Assembly: GCA_947457885.1 (NCBI GenBank)
Contig: CANGXU010000007.1
Span: 1 to 47,411, forward strand
Direction: 5' to 3'
DNA length: 47,411 bases
DNA from: Betaproteobacteria bacterium
GTDB lineage: Bacteria > Pseudomonadota > Gammaproteobacteria > Burkholderiales > CAIKXV01
Below the pieces are notes generated by a model. It was not told the DNA's origin. It was given only the letters and a program-made list of their open reading frames with translations, and did not search any database. Numbering within the stretch: position 1 is the first letter of the stretch; each line of letters opens with the position of its first letter. A program made the position numbers and the translations under genes. Positions 35,023 to 45,588 of the stretch are shown one piece after another.

Positions 35023-36879
35023 ATGGCGTCCCGTCCGGACAGCGGCCGGGTCGCCGCGCTGCGTGCGCTGGCAATCCGCGATTTCGTGATCGTCGATCGG
35101 CTCGAGATCGAGTTCGACGCGGGCTTCTCTGCGTTGACGGGCGAGACTGGCGCGGGCAAGTCGATCCTGATCGATGCGCTCGGACTGTTGCTTGGCGGCC
35201 GGGCCGATCCGGGCGTGGTGCGCCCCGGGCGTGAGCGGGCCGAGCTGTCGGCTGAATTCGACATCGTCGGCGAACCGGGCGTCGCGGAATGGCTGGCGGC
35301 GCGCGAACTGTCGGATCCCGATGGGGGTGCCTGCCTGCTGCGGCGGGTTGTCGATGCCGGTGGCCGTTCGCGTGCGTTCATCAACGGCCGCAGCGTCACG
35401 CTCGGACAGTTGCGCGAACTGGGCGAGCAGCTGGTCGACATCCACGGGCAGCATTCGCATCAGTCGCTGGCGCGGCCGGCCGAGCAGCGGGCGATCCTCG
35501 ACGGCTTCGGTGGCCATCCCGACCTGGTGGCGCGGGCCGGCGCCGCCTGGCAGACGTGGCAGGCCGCGCGGCGCGCCCGTCAGGAGGCCGAACAAGGGCA
35601 GGCCGAGCTTGCGCAGCGGCGCGAAGAACTCGAATGGCAGACCGCGCAGCTCTCGACGCTCGCGTTCGATGCCGGCGAATGGGAGGCGGTCAACCAGGAG
35701 CATGCGCGGCTGGGCAACGCGGCGGCGCTGATCGAGTCGGCGGAATACGCGCTTGCTGCGCTCGGCGATGGCGAGGGGTCCGCGCTTGTTCAGGTGTCGG
35801 CCGTGCTCGCGCGGCTGCGCGACAGCGCCAGCGTCGACCGCGAGGCCGAGGCGTCCCTCGAGCTGATGGCCGGGGCCGATGCGCAACTCAAGGAAGCGGT
35901 GCGCGAACTGCGTCATTACCGCGACCGGCTCGATATCGATCCGGCCCGGCTGCGGGAACTCGATGCCCGCATCGAAGCCGTGCACGACGCCGCGCGCAGG
36001 TTCCGTGTCGCGCCGGCCGAACTGGGCCTGCTCCACGTGCGACTGGACGCTGAACTGCGCCAGCTCGACCGGGCCGCCGATCCCCGGGCACTCGCCGTCG
36101 CGGAGGCTTCGGCCCGCACCGCCTACAAGGAGGCGGCCGCGCTGCTGACCCGGGCGCGGCAGCGCGTGGCTGCGCGTCTCGCCTCGGCCGTCACCGAGGC
36201 GATGCAGACGCTGGCGATGGCTGGCGGCCGGTTCGAGGTGGTGCTGCAGCCGGTCGGCGCTGTTGCGGGCCAGAGCCTGCCCGCCCAGCCGGCAACGCCG
36301 TCCGCTTCGCTCCAGCCGGTGTCCAGGGTTCGCGGCGCCCCCGCCCCGGCAAAGGCGAGGAGCACGGTGTTCGCGACCGCCTCCGTGCCGGTCGATTCAC
36401 CGGGAAGCCCGCATGGCGACGAGACGGTCGAGTTCCGCGTATCCGCCAATCCGGGAATGCCGCCGGCGGCACTCGCGGCGGTGGCCTCCGGTGGTGAGCT
36501 GTCGCGGATCAGCCTTGCCCTGCGCAAGGTCACCAGCGCAGCCACGCACGTACCGCTGCTCGTGTTCGACGAGGTCGATGCCGGCATCGGCGGCGGGGTT
36601 GCCGAGATCGTCGGGCGCCTGCTGCGGGAACTGGGCCGTACGCACCAGGTGATGTGCGTGACTCACCTGCCGCAGGTCGCGGCCAGCGCGGCACACCAGT
36701 ACCAGGTGGCGAAGCGGGTGGTGGACGGGCAGACGGTCAGCCGTGTCGAGCCGCTCGACGACGCCGCGCGCGTCGACGAGATCGCCCGGATGCTCGGTGG
36801 CGTACGCATCACCGCCACCACGCGCCAGCACGCGGACGAACTCCTGCGCCAGGCACGCGAGGACGCAGCCGCAGGTTGA
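35023..36879 (+). CDS. recN: DNA repair protein RecN
   Basis: A 618-residue SMC-like ATPase for double-strand break repair. ATG 35023 comes 2 bases after nadK; a GTG at 35002, overlapping nadK, is an alternative. Walker A GETGAGKS is at residues 40-47, preceded by LRALAIRDFVIVDRLEIEF. Coiled coils fill about 160-390, with the GQHSHQSL motif before them. The signature motif SGGELSRISLALRKV and Walker B LLVFDEVDAGIGGG are near residues 485-530, then VTHLPQVAA. Residues about 410-465 are a Pro/Ala/Ser-rich insert between the coiled coil and the C-terminal ATPase lobe, not present in E. coli RecN. Confidence 0.96.
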   Translation: MASRPDSGRVAALRALAIRDFVIVDRLEIEFDAGFSALTGETGAGKSILIDALGLLLGGRADPGVVRPGRERAELSAEFDIVGEPGVAEWLAARELSDPDGGACLLRRVVDAGGRSRAFINGRSVTLGQLRELGEQLVDIHGQHSHQSLARPAEQRAILDGFGGHPDLVARAGAAWQTWQAARRARQEAEQGQAELAQRREELEWQTAQLSTLAFDAGEWEAVNQEHARLGNAAALIESAEYALAALGDGEGSALVQVSAVLARLRDSASVDREAEASLELMAGADAQLKEAVRELRHYRDRLDIDPARLRELDARIEAVHDAARRFRVAPAELGLLHVRLDAELRQLDRAADPRALAVAEASARTAYKEAAALLTRARQRVAARLASAVTEAMQTLAMAGGRFEVVLQPVGAVAGQSLPAQPATPSASLQPVSRVRGAPAPAKARSTVFATASVPVDSPGSPHGDETVEFRVSANPGMPPAALAAVASGGELSRISLALRKVTSAATHVPLLVFDEVDAGIGGGVAEIVGRLLRELGRTHQVMCVTHLPQVAASAAHQYQVAKRVVDGQTVSRVEPLDDAARVDEIARMLGGVRITATTRQHADELLRQAREDAAAG

Positions 36880-36889
36880 TGCCGCCGGA

Positions 36890-36913
36890 CTGCCGGGCTG
36901 CGCGTCCCGGCAG
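36890..36913. terminator. Bidirectional hairpin between recN and fur
   Basis: Arms ctgccggg (36890-36897) and cccggcag (36906-36913) lie in the 39-base gap between converging recN and fur. No T run is present. Confidence 0.5.
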
Positions 36914-36918
36914 CCGGC

Positions 36919-37353
36919 TTACGCCGGCTGGCTGCGGTGCGGGCAGTCGGGCGTGCGGCACTCCGCATAGAGGTAGAGCGAGTGATCGATGATCGCGAAA
37001 CCGCGCTCCGCCGCGACTTTTTCCTGGCGCCGCTCGATCTGAGGGTCGTAGAACTCCTCGACCCGGCCGCACTGCAGGCAGACGAGGTGGTCGTGATGGC
37101 CGCCCTGCTTGAGTTCGAACACGGCCCGCCCGCCTTCGAAGTGATGCCGTTCGAGCAGACCCGCCTGTTCGAACTGGGTAAGCACGCGGTAGATCGTCGC
37201 CAGCCCGATATCGATGCCGTCTTTCGAGAGTTGCCGGTAGACCTCCTCAGCGGTCATGTGCCGGACCTGGCTCGTCTCGAACAGGTTCAGGATGCGCAAC
37301 CGCGGGGTCGTTACCTTGAGGCCGATCGTCTTCAGTTCCTGCGATTTGCCCAT
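36919..37353 (-). CDS. fur: Ferric uptake regulator Fur
   Basis: A 144-residue Fur. The DNA-binding domain spans residues 1-85 (LKTIGLKVTTPRLRILNLF, TAEEVYRQL, IGLATIYRVLTQFEQAGLL). The metal-binding part has HHFEGGRAVFEL, GGHHDHLVCLQCGRVEEF and a C-terminal Cys pair in CRTPDCPH. It represses iron uptake genes when Fe2+ is bound. It is divergent from bamE across 94 bases containing an AT-rich gtatcatatac (37390-37400), which could hold promoter elements. A canonical Fur box was not seen. Confidence 0.98.
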   Translation of the reverse strand: MGKSQELKTIGLKVTTPRLRILNLFETSQVRHMTAEEVYRQLSKDGIDIGLATIYRVLTQFEQAGLLERHHFEGGRAVFELKQGGHHDHLVCLQCGRVEEFYDPQIERRQEKVAAERGFAIIDHSLYLYAECRTPDCPHRSQPA

Positions 37354-37447
37354 TAGACCATCGTCCGTGCGGTCGCGTTGCCGAGATAGGTATCATATAC
37401 GACCTCGAATCCACCGCCGGCGCGTCCCGCTTCGGCCAGCCCGCCCC

Positions 37448-37870
37448 ATGCCGTCCAGTCTCGTCATCGAACCGGTTTCGTCGAAACACCGCGGCGGCGG
37501 CAGTTCCCTGCGCTCGCTGGCGGTGGCGGGCGCCATGGCCCTCGGGCTCGCCGGCTGCAGCGCGCGCATGCCCACTGCATACTCGCCGCCGCTGCAGCAG
37601 GGCAACGTCATCGAACAGGAATCGTTGTCGAAGCTCAAGCTGGGCATGACTCGTTCCCAGGTCAGGTTCCTGCTCGGCACGCCACTGGTGGTCGACGTGT
37701 TCCGCAACGACCGCTGGGACTACGTCTACTTCCTGCGGCGCCAGGGACAGGCACCGCAGCAGCGGCGGGTCACGGTGATCTTCGATGGCGATCTGCTGGC
37801 GCGCATCGATGGTGACGTGGTCGCCGGTTCCGGCACGGTACCGCCGGCCCAGGCCGTACCCAAGAGATGA
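37448..37870 (+). CDS. bamE: Outer membrane assembly lipoprotein BamE (SmpA/OmlA)
   Basis: A 140-residue lipoprotein from ATG 37448. The signal ends in lipobox LGLAGC, giving a lipidated Cys at about residue 37. The mature part contains the BamE core: LKLGMTRSQVRFLLGTPLVVDVFRNDRWDYVYFLRR, then RRVTVIFDGDLLARIDGD. BamE stabilises the BAM complex that inserts beta-barrel proteins into the outer membrane. Divergent placement from fur is the standard betaproteobacterial layout. Confidence 0.96.
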   Translation: MPSSLVIEPVSSKHRGGGSSLRSLAVAGAMALGLAGCSARMPTAYSPPLQQGNVIEQESLSKLKLGMTRSQVRFLLGTPLVVDVFRNDRWDYVYFLRRQGQAPQQRRVTVIFDGDLLARIDGDVVAGSGTVPPAQAVPKR

Positions 37871-37878
37871 GGCAGCAG

Positions 37879-38694
37879 ATGGACCGTACACTGAACGTGG
37901 TGATCGTCGGCGCGTCCGGCAGGATGGGTCGTACCCTGATCGAGGCGGTCACGCGCGCACCCCACCTGCGGCTGCATGCCGCACTCGACCGTGTCGACAG
38001 TCCATCGATCGGCCGCGACGCCGGCGACGGCGCCGGAGTGCACACCGGCGTGGTGATCGGCAGCGATGTCGCGCACGCGCTCGACGGTGCGCACGCCCTG
38101 GTCGACTTCACGCTGCCGGTTGCGACCCTTGCCCATCTCGATGCCTGCCGCGCAGCCGGCGTATCGATGGTGATCGGTACCACGGGGTTCGACGCGACGG
38201 GGCGCGGCCGCCTCGCGCAGGCGGCTGGCGAGATCCCCCTGGTGTTCGCGCCCAACATGAGCGTCGGCGTGAACGTGGCGTTCAAGCTGGTCGAGACCGC
38301 GGCGCGCATCCTTGGCGATGCCTACGACGTCGAGGTCTTCGAGATCCACCACAGGCACAAGATCGATGCCCCCTCGGGCACTGCGATGCGCCTGGGCGAG
38401 GTCGCGGCGGCCGCGCTCGGCCGCGACCTCGCGACCGATGCGGTGCATGGCCGCGAGGGGGTTACCGGCGAGCGTACCGCGCGCGAGATCGGGTTCCACT
38501 CGGCGCGGGGCGGCGACATTGTCGGTGACCATACCGTGTTCTTCGCCGGTGCCGGCGAGCGGCTCGAGATCACCCATCGTTCGTCCAGCCGCGCCAACTA
38601 CGCGATCGGCGCGCTGCGCGCCGTGCGCTGGCTGGATGGGCGTGCGCCGGGTCTCTACGACATGCAGGACGTGCTCGGCCTGCGCGGGAACTGA
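37879..38694 (+). CDS. dapB: 4-hydroxy-tetrahydrodipicolinate reductase
   Basis: A 271-residue DapB, catalysing the NAD(P)H-dependent step of the diaminopimelate/lysine pathway. ATG 37879 follows GAGG at 37869-37872; ATG 37867, overlapping the bamE stop as ATGA, is the alternative. The cofactor loop is VVIVGASGRMGRTLIEAV. The active site is in EIHHRHKIDAPSGTA, with catalytic His and Lys. The GTTGF and FAPNMSVGVN blocks are also present. Confidence 0.97.
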   Translation: MDRTLNVVIVGASGRMGRTLIEAVTRAPHLRLHAALDRVDSPSIGRDAGDGAGVHTGVVIGSDVAHALDGAHALVDFTLPVATLAHLDACRAAGVSMVIGTTGFDATGRGRLAQAAGEIPLVFAPNMSVGVNVAFKLVETAARILGDAYDVEVFEIHHRHKIDAPSGTAMRLGEVAAAALGRDLATDAVHGREGVTGERTAREIGFHSARGGDIVGDHTVFFAGAGERLEITHRSSSRANYAIGALRAVRWLDGRAPGLYDMQDVLGLRGN

Positions 38695-38745
38695 GGGCGG
38701 TCTTCGGCGGTCGCCCCGCCGGTAGGCGAAGGGCGGCCGTTCGCG

Positions 38746-38751
38746 TATAAT
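38746..38751 (+). promoter_or_regulatory. TATAAT -10 element upstream of carA
   Basis: A perfect TATAAT lies in the 257-base dapB-carA gap. With initiation near 38758 the carA leader would be about 195 bases. No strong -35 hexamer is visible at 17 bases. Confidence 0.55.
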
Positions 38752-38767
38752 CCGACCGATATTCTGC

Positions 38768-38851
38768 GGCACGGCGTGAGAGTGTCCGGGAGGTTCCCGC
38801 CGGACGTGCACGTGCCAGTCCCGCTTGCCATGTATACGGCCCAGAGGGCCG
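38768..38851 (+). promoter_or_regulatory. Hairpin-rich leader of the carAB operon
   Basis: Within the untranslated carA leader, GGCACG (38768-38773) pairs with CGTGCC (38811-38816), enclosing GTCCGG/CCGGAC (38784-38789/38800-38805). A competing CGGGA-GGT-TCCCG hairpin lies at 38787-38799, overlapping the inner stem. A further CGGCCC-AGA-GGGCCG hairpin occupies 38837-38851. The mutually exclusive stems resemble an attenuator. I do not recognise a known riboswitch class. Confidence 0.42.
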
Positions 38852-38951
38852 CTCAAGGGGCGTCCGCACCCTTCCGCATGCTGCCTCAGGGCAGTTGCGC
38901 AGGTGCGCGCCTCCGAGCGTGCCCGCCGTCCAAGTCTGGAGAGGTTCTGTC

Positions 38952-40092
38952 GTGTCAACCCGTCCGCCCGCCTTGCTCGCGCTTGCCGACGGAACGATTT
39001 TCCACGGTGTGTCGATCGGTGCATCGGTCGAATCGATCGGGGAAATCGTGTTCAACACATCGATGTCAGGCTACCAGGAGATCCTGACCGATCCGTCGTA
39101 CGCTGGCCAGATCGTTACCCTGACCTGCCCCCATATCGGCAACGTAGGCATCAACCCGGAAGATGTCGAGTCCGCGCGAGTCTTCGCCGCCGGACTTGTC
39201 ATCCGCGACCTGTCGATGGTTGCGAGCAACTTCCGCTCGACCCGATCGCTGACTGCCTGCCTCGAAGAAGCCGGCGTGCCCGGCATCGCGGAGATCGATA
39301 CCCGGAAGCTCACCCGCATCCTGCGCGAGAAGGGAGCACAGGGCGGCTGCCTGGTCGCTGCCGCGGCCCCTGGGGCCACGCTCGACGCCGGCCGCGCGGT
39401 CGCCGCGGCGCGCGGGTTCGGCGGCCTCGCCGGGATGGACCTTGCGAAGGAGGTCACCTGCGCCGCCCCGTATGCCTGGACCGAGGGCGTATGGGCACTC
39501 GGCAGCGGCCATTCGACACCGCCCGATCCGCGCTTCCACGTGGTGGCGTACGACTTCGGGGTCAAGCGCAACATCCTGCGCATGCTGGCTTCGCGCGCCT
39601 GCCGCCTCACCGTCGTGCCGGCGCAGACGCCGGCAGCCGACGTGCTGGCCATGAAGCCCGATGGCGTGTTCCTGTCAAATGGCCCCGGAGATCCGGAACC
39701 CTGCGGCTATGCGATCGCTGCGATCCGCACGCTGCTCGACCATGAAGTGCCGATGTTCGGTATCTGCCTCGGCCACCAGCTGCTCGGCCTTGCCAGCGGC
39801 GCGAAGACGCAGAAGATGAAGTTCGGCCACCATGGGGCGAACCATCCGGTGCAGGACCTCGACACGAAACGCGTGATGATCACCAGCCAGAACCATGGCT
39901 TTCAGGTCGATGCCGATACCTTGCCGTCCGCCGCGCGCGTCACGCACGTGTCGCTGTTCGATGGCAGCCTGCAGGGCTTCGAGCGCACCGATCGCCCGGC
40001 GTTCTGCTTCCAGGGGCACCCTGAAGCGAGTCCCGGGCCGCATGATGTCGACTACCTGTTCGACCGGTTCATCCGCCTGATGGAGGTGCGCA

Positions 40093-40100
<8 letters not shown>
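38952..40100 (+). CDS. carA: Carbamoyl-phosphate synthase small subunit
   Basis: A 382-residue glutaminase subunit, exactly the E. coli length, starting at GTG 38952 behind GGAGAGG (38938-38944). The N-terminal domain has [15 protein letters not shown] and [23 protein letters not shown]. The class I amidotransferase domain has nucleophile Cys272 in [12 protein letters not shown] and the His/Glu pair in [13 protein letters not shown]. It releases ammonia from glutamine for CarB. Its stop overlaps the carB start by 8 bases. Confidence 0.98.
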
Positions 40101-43314
<3,214 letters not shown>

Positions 43315-43355
43315 CAGGCACCGCCTTTCCACCCAACCATATCGAGGCTGTCCCG

Positions 43356-43832
43356 ATGGCGACTGTTCCGGTGACCGTTATCGGCGCGGAGAAGATGCGC
43401 GCCGAACTTCACCACCTGAAGACCGTGGCGCGGCATGAAGTGATCGCCGCGATCAGCGAGGCGCGAGCGCACGGCGACCTGTCGGAGAACGCCGAGTACG
43501 ATGCGGCGAAGGAACGCCAGGGTTTCATCGAAGGTCGTATCGCTGAGCTCGAGGGCAAGCTGTCCAACGCGCAGGTGATCGACCCCCGTCTGCTCGACGC
43601 GGAGGGGCGGGTCGTGTTCGGCGCCACGGTGGAACTGGAAGACCTCGCTTCCGGTGACGTGGTGACCTACCAGATCGTCGGCGACGACGAGGCCGACATC
43701 AAGCAGAGCAAGATCAGCATTTCATCGCCGATCGCGCGTGCACTGATCGGCAAGTATGCCGGCGACATCGCCGAGGTCCAGGCCCCGGGTGGCGCACGCG
43801 AGTACGAAGTGCTCGACGTCAAGTACATCTGA
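43356..43832 (+). CDS. greA: Transcription elongation factor GreA
   Basis: A 158-residue GreA, which stimulates transcript cleavage by stalled RNA polymerase. The N-terminal coiled coil carries the acidic tip [15 protein letters not shown], where the Asp and Glu act at the polymerase active site. The C-terminal FKBP-like domain has [29 protein letters not shown]. It follows carB by 41 bases, the usual order in Betaproteobacteria. Confidence 0.98.
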   Translation: MATVPVTVIGAEKMRAELHHLKTVARHEVIAAISEARAHGDLSENAEYDAAKERQGFIEGRIAELEGKLSNAQVIDPRLLDAEGRVVFGATVELEDLASGDVVTYQIVGDDEADIKQSKISISSPIARALIGKYAGDIAEVQAPGGAREYEVLDVKYI

Positions 43833-43842
43833 GGCGGTCCGA

Positions 43843-44304
43843 TTGAAGCGGCTTGGCGAATCACTCCATTGGCTCGCGGTCGCGGGCTGGGCCGGCTCCC
43901 TGTGGACCGTCGGTCTGCTGGTCGCGCCGACACTGTTCTCGGTGCTGGACGACCGCGCGCTCGCCGGACGCCTCGCCGGGGCGCTGTTCAACAGCGTGGC
44001 CTGGATCGGCATCGGCTGTGCATCGTGGCTGTTGCTGTTCCGTATCGTGCGCTTCGGTGGCTCGGCATTCCGCCAGGGCTTCACCTGGGTGGTGCTGCTG
44101 ATGCTGGCGCTGGTTCTGGTCGGAAAGTTCGGCGTACAACCCATCCTGGCCGGGCTGCGCGAGCAGCAACTGGCCAAGGAAATCGTCGAAAGCGTGTTCC
44201 GGGAGCGCTTCGGCACCTGGCACGGCGTGTCCAGCGTGCTCTACCTGATGCAGTGCATGCTGGCGGTCGCCATGGTGCTGCTGCAGCGGACCGGCCTGCG
44301 CTGA
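43843..44304 (+). CDS. DUF4149 family membrane protein
   Basis: A 153-residue membrane protein. TTG 43843 is chosen because GAGGCGG at 43831-43837, overlapping the greA stop, is its only plausible ribosome site and the protein then starts MKRLGESLHWL. Four hydrophobic segments are visible (about residues 10-30, 45-65, 80-98 and 133-148), and the sequence pattern WAGSLWTVGLLVAPTLFSVL matches the DUF4149 family commonly found between greA and yhbY. Function is unknown. Confidence 0.87.
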   Translation: MKRLGESLHWLAVAGWAGSLWTVGLLVAPTLFSVLDDRALAGRLAGALFNSVAWIGIGCASWLLLFRIVRFGGSAFRQGFTWVVLLMLALVLVGKFGVQPILAGLREQQLAKEIVESVFRERFGTWHGVSSVLYLMQCMLAVAMVLLQRTGLR

Positions 44305-44324
44305 CCCGGCGCACCGCTACCGGC

Positions 44325-44687
44325 TCAGCGCGACTGGTAGGCCCGCTTGGTGCGCTTGCGCGCCGGTCCCGCCGGCTTGCGCGCGCGTGACGCCGCCGCC
44401 GCAGGTTCGTCCGGCTTCGGCCGCCACAGCACGAGCACGCGGCCGATCGACTGCACCGGTGCGCAGTCGAGTTGCCCGGCGAGTGCGTGCAACCAGCCGG
44501 CACGCTCCTCGCGTTCGTCGGAGCCGGCGCGCACCTTGATCAACGCATGGCTGCGCAGGCAGAGGTCGATTTCCTTCAGGACGGCCGGCGTGATGCCGGC
44601 CTTTCCTATCGCGGCGACAGGCGAGAGGGCATGGGCGTCGGCCTTCAGCGCCTTGCGCTCGGCGGGGGTGAGTTCGATTGCGGGCAT
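44325..44687 (-). CDS. yhbY: CRS1/YhbY-domain RNA-binding protein
   Basis: A 120-residue YhbY-type protein linked to 50S ribosome assembly. The CRM domain occupies residues 1-92: LTPAERKALKADAHALSPVAAIGKAGITPAVLKEIDLCLRSHALIKV, including the conserved GKAG loop, and later IGRVLVLWRP. The last 28 residues are a Lys/Arg/Ala-rich tail longer than in E. coli YhbY (97 residues). It is divergent from rlmE across 89 bases. Confidence 0.94.
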   Translation of the reverse strand: MPAIELTPAERKALKADAHALSPVAAIGKAGITPAVLKEIDLCLRSHALIKVRAGSDEREERAGWLHALAGQLDCAPVQSIGRVLVLWRPKPDEPAAAASRARKPAGPARKRTKRAYQSR

Positions 44688-44776
44688 CGGTGCTCCGGCA
44701 CGGCAGGGTCGCGAAGTGTAATCTGCACGGCCGGCCAGCGCATCCCGCGTGGGGCCGGTGACGGACCGGCACGGCG

Positions 44777-45409
44777 ATGAAACGCTCGAACAGCAGCAAT
44801 ACCTGGCTCAGGGAACACGAGAACGACGCCTACGTCCTGTTGTCGCGTAAGGAAGGGTTCCGGTCCCGGGCGGTCTACAAGCTGACCGAGATCGACGGCA
44901 AGGACCGCCTGCTGCGGCCGGGCGCGACGGTGGTCGACCTCGGCGCAGCGCCGGGAAGCTGGGCCCAGTACGCCGCCAAGCGCATCCAGCCGGGTGGCCG
45001 GCTGATCGCGGTCGACCTGCTGGAGATCGCGCCGCTGCCCGGCGTGGAGATCATCCAGGGCGATTTCACCGACGATGCGATCCTGGCGCATATCGATGCC
45101 CGTCTCGCCGGCCGGCCGGTCGACCTTGTGCTTTCCGACATGGCCCCCAATATCTCAGGTATCGCGTCGATGGACCAGGCGCGTGCGGTGAATCTGGCAG
45201 AACTGGCGCTGGCGTTCGCCCGTGAACGTCTGGCCCCCGGCGGCGCCTTTCTGGTGAAGACGTTCCAGGGGGCGGGTTACCCGGATTTCCGGGTGCAGAT
45301 GATGGATACCTTCATGACGGTCGCCAGTCGCAAGCCGGCGGCTTCGCGCGACCGCAGCAGCGAGCAGTTCCTGCTGGGCCGTCAGCTGAAACAGCCAGCC
45401 GGTGGCTGA
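44777..45409 (+). CDS. rlmE: 23S rRNA (uridine-2'-O) methyltransferase RlmE (FtsJ)
   Basis: A 210-residue Rossmann methyltransferase that modifies U2552 of 23S rRNA. The SAM loop is VDLGAAPGSWAQYAAKRI. The catalytic K-D-K-E set is visible: Lys in RAVYKLTEID, Asp in LSDMAPNISG, Lys in FLVKTFQG, and a Glu near the C terminus (SSEQFLLG). It precedes ftsH, as in E. coli. Confidence 0.97.
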   Translation: MKRSNSSNTWLREHENDAYVLLSRKEGFRSRAVYKLTEIDGKDRLLRPGATVVDLGAAPGSWAQYAAKRIQPGGRLIAVDLLEIAPLPGVEIIQGDFTDDAILAHIDARLAGRPVDLVLSDMAPNISGIASMDQARAVNLAELALAFARERLAPGGAFLVKTFQGAGYPDFRVQMMDTFMTVASRKPAASRDRSSEQFLLGRQLKQPAGG

Positions 45410-45545
45410 ACCGCTGCAGATGTGCAAGTTTCCGCCGGTTCGCGCCGATATTGATGCATCAGGCAGCACAGTCGGGACCGGCCGCGTTGGTCGGGGCAGG
45501 GCCGGGGCCGTATCCGGCGGGTTTCAGGTTTAGAATGTTTCCTTT

Positions 45546-45567
45546 CGTGCGGGTCATCACCCGCGCG
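45546..45567 (+). promoter_or_regulatory. Hairpin just upstream of the ftsH ribosome site
   Basis: cgtgcgggt (45546-45554) pairs with acccgcgcg (45559-45567) around loop catc, with one G-U pair. It lies 10 bases before AGGAG (45578-45582) and downstream of a TAGAAT -10-like element at 45531. It could affect ftsH translation. Confidence 0.35.
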
Positions 45568-45588
45568 TGACCCCAGCAGGAGCAGCGC

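Noticed and set aside
36880..37447. Fur box in the fur-bamE intergenic region
   Set aside because: The only symmetric AT-rich element, gtatcatatac, is far from the 19-base Fur consensus.
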